Made by a program: the position numbers and the translations under genes. From Lysinibacillus sphaericus (lineage in GTDB: Bacteria; Bacillota; Bacilli; Bacillales_A; Planococcaceae), in contig NZ_CP015224.1 in assembly GCF_001629735.1 (NCBI RefSeq), positions 4,092,001 through 4,156,000 on the forward strand: a DNA stretch of 64,000 nt. The letters are read 5' to 3'. Every line of letters begins with the position of its first letter. Position 1 is the first letter of the stretch. Below, one piece after another: positions 38,533 through 47,301 of the stretch. The notes beneath the pieces were generated by a model, which had not been told where the DNA came from, searched no databases, and saw only the letters and a program-made list of their open reading frames with translations.

Positions 38533-38568
38533 ATAAATTCCTCCTCTTGCAAAAGTGACCTTGCAAAA

Positions 38569-38852
38569 TAAAAAAATCCCACCCCCAAGACAGTAGTCTT
38601 AGGGACGAGACGGAAGAATTTATGCTCACGTGGTGCCACCCTAGTTCACTATTATGTTGCCATAATAGCCTTTTCAGTACGACATGAATGAATGTTTATA
38701 CTGTAACTCTATAACGGGAGTTCCCGTCGCACCATCATTCTAATAGAAATCCAATGCGCTACTCTGAGGCTTGTTTCAATAATTCGTTCTTGCTCGTTTT
38801 CAGCAACCGGAGCTCTCTGGGAAGAACAGCCTTATTTACTCTTCTCTTCACT
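38569..38852 (-). promoter_or_regulatory. T-box riboswitch upstream of the MFS gene
   Basis: Read on the minus strand it has, in order, a stem I with the AGAGAGC and GTTGCTGAAAAC apical motifs, the specifier-loop region ATTGAAACAAGCCTC, the ACGGGAACTCCCGTTATAGAG stem, the T-box core GGTGGCACCACG (plus 38629-38640; consensus UGGNACCGCG) and a terminator TCCCTAAGAC/GTCTTGGGGGTGGGA with seven T (38569-38605). By spacing to known leaders the specifier best reads CAA (Gln), with ACA (Thr) as the alternative. Confidence 0.92.
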
Positions 38853-38994
38853 GTATTTTGGTTAGTGTAGCATATATAGATAATTTTGGTAAGTGCTACG
38901 GTGAAATAGATGGTCCATTTTTTTGAATGTAAGCTTTTAATTGGATGAAAAGCGACTCGCAAAACGGGATAGTATGAGTTAATTGGAAGTATCC

Positions 38995-39240
38995 TCAAGG
39001 GAATGATATAAGTTCATCAAAACAGCAAGATTGAGAGCTATTTTTCCTGTGAAAAATGCGGGTCTGCTGTGCCAATTGCCAAAAATGGTGTTTATCTAAT
39101 AGATTAGCCGTTGTATGGTCCAGTGACAATAGAGGTGATAACAGTAGGTATCCAGGTTTTTCGTAACTATAGCCCTGTACCAGATAACATAAAGCATATA
39201 CGATTGCTGCCTTAATTAAAGAAATCATACGGTATTCCAT
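38995..39240 (-). CDS. hypothetical 81-residue protein
   Basis: Starts at ATG 39240 with only a weak AAGAGA RBS. The N-terminal half is moderately hydrophobic (MISLIKAAIVYALCYLVQGYSY) and composition is protein-like, but I recognise nothing and no terminator follows. It lies upstream of the T-box leader on the same strand. Could be a decayed or spurious gene. Confidence 0.3.
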   Translation of the reverse strand: MEYRMISLIKAAIVYALCYLVQGYSYEKPGYLLLSPLLSLDHTTANLLDKHHFWQLAQQTRIFHRKNSSQSCCFDELISFP

Positions 39241-39335
39241 TACAGTTCTCTTGCTTAGGTTTAATTTTCACAAAGGTATCTCCATTCTTTGGGAATTTAG
39301 TTTATAATTCGACTATAACAAGGAGGGAGAAAAAA

Positions 39336-40304
39336 ATGAAGGCTATCGTAATAAATGAATTTGGTACGTCTGATGTATTAACATATGCCGAATATCCAAA
39401 GCCTACAATCTCAACAGGAGAAATCCTAATACGTACAATCTATACGAGTGTGAACTATGCAGATATTAAAAATCGGACAGGTAATAAGGCTAAAGGAAAC
39501 TTTCCAATGATTCTTGGGTTAGATGTTGCTGGTATTGTAGAAGAGGTTTTTAATGAGAACAGCAATTTTCAGAAGGGGGACCAGGTCATTGCATTTCCGA
39601 TAAATGGTGCTTATGCAGAGTATGTCGTAGCAAAGGAACAGTTGGTCTTTAAAGTTCCGTATGATGTACCGCTAGAGAAGGTAGCAGCTGTGCCAACTGT
39701 ATCGTTTTTATCGTATATCTTAACACATCAGATAGCACCAATTAGTCAGAATGATTCGGTGTTAATTCATGCTGCATCTGGTGGGGTAGGAACAATGCTT
39801 ATTCAAATGGCCAAAAAGCTAGGCGCTAAACAAATTATTGGAACTGTAAGTACATTAGAGAAGGCACCGATAGCCTATCAGCTTGGGGCAGATCATGTTC
39901 TTACATATGACCAATTTAGTGAGCATGTACGAGACTTTACTGGAGGTATTGGCGTCGATATTATCTTTGATTCGATTGCGGGAGCTATTACGGAGGAAAG
40001 CTTAACTTGCTTAGCACCATATGGCACTCTTGTACAATTTGGCAATAGTGGAGGCAAGGCAGGAACTATTATGACATCAGATTTACATAGTAGCTGTCGT
40101 AATGTAAAAGGATTTAGTCTGGGTACGACTAGGGACTTAAGACCAGAAATGTTACAACAGGTCGCTCAACATATTTTTACTTTATTAAAAGGGGATAGTT
40201 TCCAAGTGCCCATTGCTAAAATATTTCCATTAGAGGATATGCAAAAAGCTCATGAACTGATGGAAAGTCGTCAGCATCAGGGAAAAATAGTAATTAAAAT
40301 GTAG
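39336..40304 (+). CDS. NADPH:quinone oxidoreductase-like MDR protein
   Basis: A 322-residue medium-chain dehydrogenase/reductase: GroES-like N-terminal domain (VNYADIKNRTG, FPMILGLDVAGIVEEV) and Rossmann domain with HAASGGVGTMLIQMAKKLGA (about 147-166). The cysteines that bind zinc in alcohol dehydrogenases are absent, as in quinone or enal reductases. RBS AAGGAGGGAG. Monocistronic; substrate unknown. Confidence 0.87.
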   Translation: MKAIVINEFGTSDVLTYAEYPKPTISTGEILIRTIYTSVNYADIKNRTGNKAKGNFPMILGLDVAGIVEEVFNENSNFQKGDQVIAFPINGAYAEYVVAKEQLVFKVPYDVPLEKVAAVPTVSFLSYILTHQIAPISQNDSVLIHAASGGVGTMLIQMAKKLGAKQIIGTVSTLEKAPIAYQLGADHVLTYDQFSEHVRDFTGGIGVDIIFDSIAGAITEESLTCLAPYGTLVQFGNSGGKAGTIMTSDLHSSCRNVKGFSLGTTRDLRPEMLQQVAQHIFTLLKGDSFQVPIAKIFPLEDMQKAHELMESRQHQGKIVIKM

Positions 40305-40353
40305 AAACAAGGGAGGGTGACGCTCTTATAAGGAAGAGCGCCATCTCTCATCA

Positions 40354-41160
40354 TCAACTTTCTAATTCATTCAATTTTTCATAAATTCGTCTTTTTCGAT
40401 ATAACATAATACCCGTTTCAGCAACATCTTGAATCATTCCTTTATTTGCGTATGCACCGAAGATCATACCAGCAATAGGTATCATTTGAAACAGTTTTTT
40501 CCAGCCCAGCTGGTCCCGATACGTATAAAATACCTCCTGCCAGCCTTGTAGCTGAGAAATCATATTGTCAGTAGCTTTATGAGTACTATTCATAGTGGAA
40601 AGCTCCTGTAAGATGGCTTCTTTCCCAACAATATCTGCACTTGTGAATTGCAGGCATTTCACAATAAAAATACGCTCCATTTTATCATTAGGGTCATAGC
40701 CATGAATAATAGCAATTTCTTGCAATGTCTTCAGCGCGGTTCCTAAAATAACGGGTATATCAATAGCCAAGGTAAATATTCCGCCAAACCCCGTAGAAGC
40801 ACCTTGAACAGTCGCAAACTTTACACGCTCATTTTGCAATTTATCACTGAGAGTAATCATATCCTCTAATGGAATTTGACCAATATCTGAAATGCTCAAA
40901 ATATGCTCTGTGGAAGAATGGTTACGGACTTTTTGAATCATGGCTTGTTCATTGATTAAATATTTTCCACCGGATTGTATGTAGTTCCCTAATTCATCGA
41001 CTAATAATGCAATTTTATTTTGAATAAAAGTAGGCGTCATTTTATCTAACAACTTAAACGGTATTCTACCTAGTTTCTCCCAAAACCATAAATCCCTTTG
41101 ATCCTTTTCCCAATCCTGAATTTCCTGCAAGTGCTGCTCTAATAGCTGACGGTTCTCCAT
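40354..41160 (-). CDS. EcsC family protein
   Basis: A 268-residue protein carrying the EcsC domain over most of its length (GASTGFGGIFTLAIDIPVILGTALKTLQEIAIIHGYDPND near residues 125-165 and PIAGMIFGAYANKGMIQDVAETG near 225-248). Two amphipathic or membrane-associated segments are likely. EcsC is the third gene of the Bacillus ecsABC locus, but no ecsAB is here, so this is a stand-alone paralogue. Function unknown. Confidence 0.87.
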   Translation of the reverse strand: MENRQLLEQHLQEIQDWEKDQRDLWFWEKLGRIPFKLLDKMTPTFIQNKIALLVDELGNYIQSGGKYLINEQAMIQKVRNHSSTEHILSISDIGQIPLEDMITLSDKLQNERVKFATVQGASTGFGGIFTLAIDIPVILGTALKTLQEIAIIHGYDPNDKMERIFIVKCLQFTSADIVGKEAILQELSTMNSTHKATDNMISQLQGWQEVFYTYRDQLGWKKLFQMIPIAGMIFGAYANKGMIQDVAETGIMLYRKRRIYEKLNELES

Positions 41161-41310
41161 TATTGTCTATCCCCTTATGTGTTCATTTACCTTTACATAC
41201 GAAAAAAACATTATAAGGTTTCGCCTTGTCTCGAATCATCTGTATATTTTTTATGTCTAAAACAAAGTTTCGTGTATAGACTGACTCCGACCATCTAATA
41301 AAATGACAGG

Positions 41311-42672
41311 TTATTGCCAGACGGAAGCAAGGAGTGCAATACCTTCATCAATTTGCTGAAGTGTCAGTCCACCGTAGCCTAAAATGATTAAAGTATCCTC
41401 TGTACCATGCTGATAGGAAGTAGAACATGGATAGACAAGAATTCCAATCTTTTGAGCAAGTTGAATCGCATTTTTCTCAGAGAGTCTATTAGGTAACTTC
41501 ATCACGATATGTAGCCCAGATTTTTCACCGATGATTTGAAATTCCTCCGAAAAATGAGTGGAGATAGCAGTTAGTAGAGCTTGTTGTTTTTTACGATAAA
41601 CTGTCCGCATTTTCGCTAAATGTTTATCAAATTGACCTTGTGCAATGAAATCAGCTAAAACAAGTTGCTCTACTCTGGAGACAACTGATTTTTGATCATG
41701 GTTAAAGGCATTAAACGATGCAATTAATGACTTTGGTAAAATCATATAACTGATTCGCAAAGAAGGCAGCAACGTTTTAGAAAATGTTCCAAAATAAATA
41801 ACTTGTTGAAGCTGATCCATTTTTGCTAAAGAGGGGATTGGCAGCCCTTTATAACGAAATTCAGAGTCATAGTCATCTTCAATAATGTATGCCTCATTCA
41901 AATTTGCCCATTGCAACAAGGCGGCTCTTCTCTCTACGGTCATAATCATGCCCAAAGGAAATTGATGAGCTGGTGTTGTGTATAACATGTGAATTGTTTT
42001 TGAAGGAAGAGTTATACCGGCTTTATCCACAGGGATGGCCTCTGTAGACAAACCGCATTGTCGTAAAGTAGTATGTGCCCGTTTAAAACCCGGTTCTTCT
42101 ACTCCGACCTTACTCTGGGGACCTAAAAAGAGACTAAGGGCTTGAAGTTGACTTTGTGTTCCACCATAAACAAACACTTGTGAGGCATCACAAACAACGC
42201 CACGTGAACGTTGTACATAGCGCGCAATCTCGGAGCGTAATAGGTCTTCACCTGCCCAGGGACTTATGGATAAATTATTCTTGTTTACATGTTTTTTTAG
42301 GAGCTTATGCCAAAGTGAATAGGGAAAAGCCTCGTTATCCACATGCCCGTTATGAAAATCATACTGAATGTCATTGGATATGATTGTCCTTAGAGGAACC
42401 TCATGCTGCTGTTCATCTTGTACCCAATCAAATTCAAAGGGAGCAATAAAATAACCCGACCGTTCTTTACTATAAACATAACCTTCTGCCAGTAATTGTT
42501 CATAAGCCTCCTTCACAGTATGTACACTTACATCGAGAGTTCGGGCAAGGGCTCGCTTAGAGGGCAATTGCTCATGACCTAATAGCCTTTTAGATAAAAT
42601 AGACTGTCTAATTTCTTCGTATATCTGAATGTATTTGGCTGAATCTCCTGTCAATGAAATGGATAGCTCCAC
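41311..42672 (-). CDS. MocR/GabR-type PLP-dependent regulator
   Basis: A 453-residue fusion. A GntR winged helix (residues 1-75; SKRALARTLDVSVHTVKEAYEQLLAEGYV) is joined to an aminotransferase fold I domain with the PLP lysine in FGTFSKTLLPSLRISY (about 310) and the pocket IIEDDYDSEFRY. MocR proteins sense PLP or PLP adducts to control vitamin B6 or amine metabolism. It is divergent from a GNAT gene with a 96-base gap holding ATACCA-type repeats. Confidence 0.9.
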   Translation of the reverse strand: MELSISLTGDSAKYIQIYEEIRQSILSKRLLGHEQLPSKRALARTLDVSVHTVKEAYEQLLAEGYVYSKERSGYFIAPFEFDWVQDEQQHEVPLRTIISNDIQYDFHNGHVDNEAFPYSLWHKLLKKHVNKNNLSISPWAGEDLLRSEIARYVQRSRGVVCDASQVFVYGGTQSQLQALSLFLGPQSKVGVEEPGFKRAHTTLRQCGLSTEAIPVDKAGITLPSKTIHMLYTTPAHQFPLGMIMTVERRAALLQWANLNEAYIIEDDYDSEFRYKGLPIPSLAKMDQLQQVIYFGTFSKTLLPSLRISYMILPKSLIASFNAFNHDQKSVVSRVEQLVLADFIAQGQFDKHLAKMRTVYRKKQQALLTAISTHFSEEFQIIGEKSGLHIVMKLPNRLSEKNAIQLAQKIGILVYPCSTSYQHGTEDTLIILGYGGLTLQQIDEGIALLASVWQ

Positions 42673-42686
42673 AAGATAACCTCCTT

Positions 42687-42716
42687 TGGTATGGTCTGGT
42701 TTTTAATAATTGGTAC
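42687..42716. promoter_or_regulatory. ATACCA-type direct repeats, possible MocR operator
   Basis: On the minus strand GTACCA (42711-42716) and ATACCA (42687-42692) are in the same orientation 24 bases apart. GabR of B. subtilis binds direct ATACCA repeats. Assignment to the adjacent MocR gene is inferred. Confidence 0.35.
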
Positions 42717-42768
42717 TTTCTATCATATCAAATTTACCGTTAAATAATTAAAAAAGGAGTGATACATC

Positions 42769-43353
42769 ATGGAGTTTATGGCATTAGAAAATGAAATAGT
42801 TAAACTGAAGCCTTTAGAGTTAAATGATTTATCGGGGATATTAGAGGCGGCGAGTTATCCAGAAATTTGGTCACATATGTCCACAACGATCGAAAAAATG
42901 GTGGATGTGCATAACTTTGTGGAAAATGCTTTATTAATGAGGCGTAATAAAACAGAATTTCCTTTTGTTATTGTGGATAAAAAGACTGGAGAGATCATAG
43001 GGTCTACACGTTTTATGGATATAGATGATACACATCAGCGGGTTGAAATAGGAACAACATGGCTGACACCAGTCTACTGGCGTACTGCTATTAATACCAA
43101 TTGTAAATACCTATTATTACAATACTGTTTTGAAACCCTTCATTTACAGCGAGTTCAAATCAAAACTGATCATGAAAATATTCAATCTCAGAAAGCTATA
43201 GAGCGTATTGGGGCGACAAAGGAAGGAATATTACGGAATCATATGATTCGGAAAGATGGGACCGCTCGCCATACAGTGATGTATAGTATTACGTTAGACG
43301 AGTGGCCGCAGGTGAAAATTCACTTAAATCAATTATTAGGCGAATCTATTTAA
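42769..43353 (+). CDS. RimJ/RimL-type GNAT N-acetyltransferase
   Basis: A 194-residue acetyltransferase. Motif A is altered around EIGTTWLTPVYWRTAINTNCKYLLLQYCFE, followed by LQRVQIKTDHENIQSQKAIERIGATKEGILRNH, a hallmark of the RimL-like group. Acetyl-CoA dependent; the acceptor amine is unknown. RBS GGAGTG 9 bases before ATG. Divergent from MocR and followed by the ATP-grasp gene 113 bases later. Confidence 0.88.
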   Translation: MEFMALENEIVKLKPLELNDLSGILEAASYPEIWSHMSTTIEKMVDVHNFVENALLMRRNKTEFPFVIVDKKTGEIIGSTRFMDIDDTHQRVEIGTTWLTPVYWRTAINTNCKYLLLQYCFETLHLQRVQIKTDHENIQSQKAIERIGATKEGILRNHMIRKDGTARHTVMYSITLDEWPQVKIHLNQLLGESI

Positions 43354-43466
43354 TATTTGGGTTTTAATGGATTTTTATTGGCCGCTAAGACTGTTTTTTC
43401 TATTAAAAAGTGTCAAAAAATAAGGGGAAGGGTAGAGTACTTAAAAATTGAAAGAGGGTAATCTAC

Positions 43467-44618
43467 TTGAAACCAAAATACACGCTAAGACAAATCTATG
43501 GTGAGAATGCAGTTTATACACCAAGAACGCCGTTTAGTGATAATCCATGGATGATGGACGATCCTCATAAACTGGATGCCCTAACCTCTAGAGAAGTAGC
43601 TATTGCTGATATTCCTGTATTAGTGCACCGAGCTACCCAAACTGAAAAAGCTCGGGAACTACATCGATTAACAGGTTTACCATGGGTCGAACAGCCTTTT
43701 AGTTATGACACACAGGAGGAGTATTTAGCCCATATTCGTTCTTGGTGTGAAGACGACAAAACGATTGTTTGTCAATATATACATGACTTGGAACATATGG
43801 ACCGTCAATGCTATTGGATGGATGCCGAGAAATTTAATGAATTGAATTCAAAAGCATATATTGATCATTTAATCGATAGCAAATTTGTTCCGAGTCGTTT
43901 AAATGTTGAAACCTATAGGCTCTCAGATGCCATCAAAAATTGGCAACCGCCTGTGGTCCTTAAGCCGGGCGATGATTCCCCAACCTCTGGAGGATATGGA
44001 GTCATCATTTGCCATAATAAAGAGGAACTGACGGAAGGTCTGCGGCAATTCCGAATGACGGGAACGGAGAGCATAATTATTGAGGAGTTATTACAGACAA
44101 AGGACAATTATAGCTGTCAATTTGTCCACTCCGAGGAACTAGGTATTCAATATTTAGGAGCCTCACAACAAATTACCGATGAAAACGGTATTTATCACGG
44201 TAATATAATAGTAGATGAAGTTCCTGAAAAGGTAATTGAGGTAGGAAGACATATTATGGAACAAGGTGTTGCAGAAGGTTTTGTTGGTGTAGCAGGATTT
44301 GATTTAATTGTCACAGAGGCTGGTGATGTTCAGGCTATTGATTTGAATTTCCGCCAAAATGGCTCCACCTCTATGCTAATGTTTCATGATACTTTAGGTA
44401 AGCCTATCAATAAATTTGCCTCCTATGCAGCAAAAAGTCCAAAGGAAAATGACGTTTTCTTTCAAACCATTAAGAGGTTTGTTGAACATAAAATATTATT
44501 TCCGTTATCATTTTATGACGGGAATTATTTCGATGAACCTGTTCCCTCTAGATTTGTTGGAATATGGTATGCCGATGAACTTAGCGAGATTGAAAAACTT
44601 GAGCAAGAACTATCATAG
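43467..44618 (+). CDS. ATP-grasp family protein of unknown specificity
   Basis: A 383-residue protein. After a unique N-terminal part (1-140) comes an ATP-grasp core: VVLKPGDDSPTSGGYGVI (nucleotide-binding Lys and glycine loop, about 164-181), IIIEELL near 207 and the Mg-binding DLIVTEAGDVQAIDLNFRQNGSTS (about 277-300). Such enzymes join a carboxylate to an amine or thiol. I cannot name the substrate. The start is TTG 43467 behind AGAGGG. Neighbouring GNAT may modify the same metabolite (speculative). The terminator at 44620-44653 is shared with the convergent ABC genes. Confidence 0.75.
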   Translation: MKPKYTLRQIYGENAVYTPRTPFSDNPWMMDDPHKLDALTSREVAIADIPVLVHRATQTEKARELHRLTGLPWVEQPFSYDTQEEYLAHIRSWCEDDKTIVCQYIHDLEHMDRQCYWMDAEKFNELNSKAYIDHLIDSKFVPSRLNVETYRLSDAIKNWQPPVVLKPGDDSPTSGGYGVIICHNKEELTEGLRQFRMTGTESIIIEELLQTKDNYSCQFVHSEELGIQYLGASQQITDENGIYHGNIIVDEVPEKVIEVGRHIMEQGVAEGFVGVAGFDLIVTEAGDVQAIDLNFRQNGSTSMLMFHDTLGKPINKFASYAAKSPKENDVFFQTIKRFVEHKILFPLSFYDGNYFDEPVPSRFVGIWYADELSEIEKLEQELS

Positions 44619-44619
44619 T

Positions 44620-44653
44620 AAAAAGAATGGTCATTAATCGACCATTCTTTTTT
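44620..44653. terminator. bidirectional terminator
   Basis: AAAAGAATGGTC and GACCATTCTTTT pair across ATTAATC with T runs on both strands. Confidence 0.92.
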
Positions 44654-45341
44654 TATAAATAATTGCAGCGAGAAACCAAGAAAGTAGGGACCAAACAATT
44701 ATCGTCATCATAGGAATGATTACATCTGTCACTGAATATTTACCTTCTAATGCTTCGGCTAACAGTAATAATTGTGAGCTTGGTAACCATTCTGCAATCT
44801 TTAAGATTGGATAAGTAGAAGCAAAATTTAGGGCAATTGGGCCAAAAGAGAAAATAATGATAACCGGTAATACAATGATGGAACCTTCCATTATAGACTT
44901 AGAAAATAATCCACAAATCGTTCCAAGTGCAATATAAAATACAGTTGAAAGTATTAATGAAATAGCTAAAATGAGTAGGTTAGATGGGTTATATCCCACA
45001 ATAAAAATAGACATAGCTACCACGATCATCGTTACGATAAAAACAAATAGGCTTTTACCAATTAAAATATCTGCTAGTGAAGCAGGGGAGAGCATCAGGC
45101 TTCGTAATGTGTTTTTCTCCTTCTCCTCTGCAATTAAACAGCATTGTATATAAACTGTTACCATAGAAAACGTTATATTAATAGGTAAGAGATAAGCGTT
45201 GATAGAGGATGCACCAGATTGATTATACAAAAATGCCAAAATTATTGGTAAGAGTACCATCGAAGATACGGCATAGTTACGTGAAAATTCCTTATAATCT
45301 TTCATTAATATAGCTTGAATTCTTGTCATTGAAATATTCAT
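44634..45341 (-). CDS. ABC-2 type transporter permease
   Basis: A 235-residue permease with six membrane helices; QCCLIAEEKEKNTLRSLMLSPAS near residue 65 is the typical coupling segment of ABC-2 permeases. ATG 45341 overlaps the stop of the ATPase gene (ATGA), so the two are coupled and form an exporter. Substrate unknown. Confidence 0.88.
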   Translation of the reverse strand: MNISMTRIQAILMKDYKEFSRNYAVSSMVLLPIILAFLYNQSGASSINAYLLPINITFSMVTVYIQCCLIAEEKEKNTLRSLMLSPASLADILIGKSLFVFIVTMIVVAMSIFIVGYNPSNLLILAISLILSTVFYIALGTICGLFSKSIMEGSIIVLPVIIIFSFGPIALNFASTYPILKIAEWLPSSQLLLLAEALEGKYSVTDVIIPMMTIIVWSLLSWFLAAIIYKKRMVD

Positions 45342-46186
45342 ACTAAATCACTCCCTGTTATTTGCATAAAAATATCGCCTAATGTTGGTTCATTTGTATG
45401 GATTCGAGTAACGTCATTGGCTTGCATCCATTGATACAGTTTCTCGGCATCTTGAGCCCCGTTTTGGATCACTTCTTGTGTACCATTTTTAAGCTCAACA
45501 GTCATGGAATCAGTGCCAAATTCCTGCTTCAAGTCGCTTGGAGTGCCAATTGCTCGAATTTTCCCTTTATGCAGGAAAGCAACTCGGTCACAGAGTATTT
45601 CGGCCTCGCTCATATCATGGGTTGTTAAAAATATCGTTGTCCCCATGTTATTCAGCTTTCGTAAACCATTATAGATATGTTCTGTATTTACAGGATCAAG
45701 TGCAGAAGTAGGCTCATCTAAAAATAATAATTCAGGCTTATGCATTATAGCTCTAGCCAGTGTAACACGCTGTATCATGCCCTTTGAAAGCTGACTTATC
45801 TTCTTTTTGCGATCAGCATATAAATTTACAAAATCAAGAGCTTCTTTGACGGCAGTGACTGACAGCTCATATAGCTTACTATAGAGTAATAAATTCTCTT
45901 CTATAGATAACCTCGTATACAAACCGCTGTTATCTGTTAATATGCCAAAACGTTTACGATTTTGACTTTGCTTCATGTCAGCTGCTGGCTGTCCAAATAA
46001 TAGAACATTTCCAGCAGTGTTTTCAGTTTGCGCAGTTAATATTTTAATAGTAGTTGTTTTTCCAGAGCCACTCGGACCAAGGAAACCAAATATTTCTCCT
46101 TTTTGTATAGTAAAGGAAACATCTTGTAGTGCGATTTCTTTATTAAAAGTTTTTTTCAAATGCTGTACATCAATTACTGCTTTCAT
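45338..46186 (-). CDS. ABC exporter ATP-binding protein
   Basis: A 282-residue ATPase with Walker A GPSGSGKTTT (about 37-46), signature LSKGMIQRV, Walker B LLFLDEPTSALDP and the switch His in TTHDMSEAE. A C-terminal extension of about 70 residues ends in PTLGDIFMQITG, the pattern of DrrA/CcmA exporters. RBS ACAGGAGG. It follows the ABC-LytTR regulator gene, which is transcribed in the same direction from upstream. Confidence 0.92.
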   Translation of the reverse strand: MKAVIDVQHLKKTFNKEIALQDVSFTIQKGEIFGFLGPSGSGKTTTIKILTAQTENTAGNVLLFGQPAADMKQSQNRKRFGILTDNSGLYTRLSIEENLLLYSKLYELSVTAVKEALDFVNLYADRKKKISQLSKGMIQRVTLARAIMHKPELLFLDEPTSALDPVNTEHIYNGLRKLNNMGTTIFLTTHDMSEAEILCDRVAFLHKGKIRAIGTPSDLKQEFGTDSMTVELKNGTQEVIQNGAQDAEKLYQWMQANDVTRIHTNEPTLGDIFMQITGSDLV

Positions 46187-46201
46187 GTGTAAGCCTCCTG
46201 T

Positions 46202-46232
46202 TTGTTGTTGATGTCTAAACTATAAACAACAA
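46202..46232. promoter_or_regulatory. inverted repeat before the ABC exporter gene
   Basis: TTGTTGTT (46202-46209) and AACAACAA (46225-46232) are perfect 8-base inverted arms just upstream of the exporter ATPase RBS. Possible site for the ABC-LytTR protein, or a 5' UTR hairpin. Confidence 0.4.
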
Positions 46233-46272
46233 GTGAAAGGTACACAGCAATAATTAGATGAGAGGAGGAAAA

Positions 46273-46356
46273 ATGACTACCAACAACACGATATGGAAGG
46301 TGACAGGAGTCGTTTATTTCCTGGGAAATCTACTATATTCCGAGTATTTTCTTTAA
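46273..46356 (+). CDS. possible 27-residue peptide antisense to the ABC-LytTR gene end
   Basis: Plus-strand ATG 46273 is preceded by a strong GAGGAGG 5-6 bases upstream and reads 27 codons (MTTNNTIWKVTGVVYFLGN...) to TAA 46354-46356. It overlaps the 3' end of the minus-strand LytTR gene by 24 bases. The RBS is the main support; the peptide is hydrophobic at its C-terminal half. Chance cannot be excluded. Confidence 0.3.
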   Translation: MTTNNTIWKVTGVVYFLGNLLYSEYFL

Positions 46357-47289
46357 ATCTGCTAGTTTATTTTTCGACAAAGGCACAACAGTTTTATCAG
46401 TGCTGTTGAGTGCAAGGCTATAGCTATTGCGCGTCCATGTAATGATTTCGCGAACCTTTTGTAGGTTAACAATGTATGAACGGTGGCTTCTGAAAAAGCC
46501 GAATGGTGTCAATTTTTGCTCTAGCTCATTCAGTGATAGTGTACATGGGTAGGATTCACCTGCAACATTAACAGAAACGACGCCTTCAACACTTTCAATA
46601 TAATCAATTTCGGGCGGGTTAAATAAAATAATCTTGTCATTTTTCTTTGTTGGAATTTTATCAATGCGAATCGGCGAATTTTCAAATGGGGGAGGTGTTT
46701 TCTCTAATTCTTCCTCTTTAACGTCTAGTGTATGTAAGCCAGCCCCATCTAATCTATGTATAGCAGTACTTGCAATCATTAAGTCTTCTAGATTATTAGA
46801 AAGTAAAATGATGCTTTTTTGTCTTTCTGTGAGTTTTTTTAGTATTTGTTGGACATTTTGCTTAGAAAAATCATCGATATTTTGAAAGGGTTCTTCTAAT
46901 ACAAGAAGCGATACTTCCTGAAGATAGGTACCCAATAACTTTAATCGTTGTTTTTCACTAGTAGAAAGCTTACTAATTCTCATGTTTTTTTGTTCAGTTA
47001 AGCTAAATAGCTTTAATAACTCCTCAGCCTCATTAGGTGTACGTTTGAATAGTTTCAAATTAAACCGTATATGCTCACGAACAGTAAGGCGTTCATAGAG
47101 AGCACTTTCGCGAAAATATGTAAATGTATGATCTCGTTTCATAAACCATTGCATTAAAGTATGTATTTTAGAAACATCTGTGTAGATGCCTATAATCATG
47201 CCGGGTTGTAAGGCTATAGGAAAGCTTGGATAAATCACATTACCTCTTTCAATATATGGTTCAACCAAAATATCTATATTTTCTTCCAT
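46333..47289 (-). CDS. degenerate ABC ATPase domain fused to LytTR DNA-binding domain
   Basis: A 318-residue fusion. Residues 1-205 follow the ABC ATPase plan, but Walker A is lost (GIYTDVSKIHTL where GxxGxGKST is expected), the signature is degraded (LSTSEKQRLKLL) and Walker B reads LLVLEEPFQNID. Residues about 215-318 are a LytTR domain (YIESVEGVVSVNV, LEQKLTPFGFFRSHRSYIVNLQKVREI, LSKNKLADLKKIL). It probably cannot hydrolyse ATP. It lies directly upstream of an ABC-2 exporter on the same strand and likely regulates it by contacting the transporter or nucleotide. RBS AGGAGG. Confidence 0.88.
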   Translation of the reverse strand: MEENIDILVEPYIERGNVIYPSFPIALQPGMIIGIYTDVSKIHTLMQWFMKRDHTFTYFRESALYERLTVREHIRFNLKLFKRTPNEAEELLKLFSLTEQKNMRISKLSTSEKQRLKLLGTYLQEVSLLVLEEPFQNIDDFSKQNVQQILKKLTERQKSIILLSNNLEDLMIASTAIHRLDGAGLHTLDVKEEELEKTPPPFENSPIRIDKIPTKKNDKIILFNPPEIDYIESVEGVVSVNVAGESYPCTLSLNELEQKLTPFGFFRSHRSYIVNLQKVREIITWTRNSYSLALNSTDKTVVPLSKNKLADLKKILGI

Positions 47290-47301
47290 TGTTTGTTCCT
47301 C

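Noticed and set aside
38759..38998. 79-codon minus-strand frame across the T-box leader
   Set aside because: The DNA is explained by the T-box stem I; no RBS.
40310..40345. GCTCTT/AAGAGC hairpin between the oxidoreductase and ecsC-like genes
   Set aside because: Good stem but no T run on either strand, so not called a terminator.
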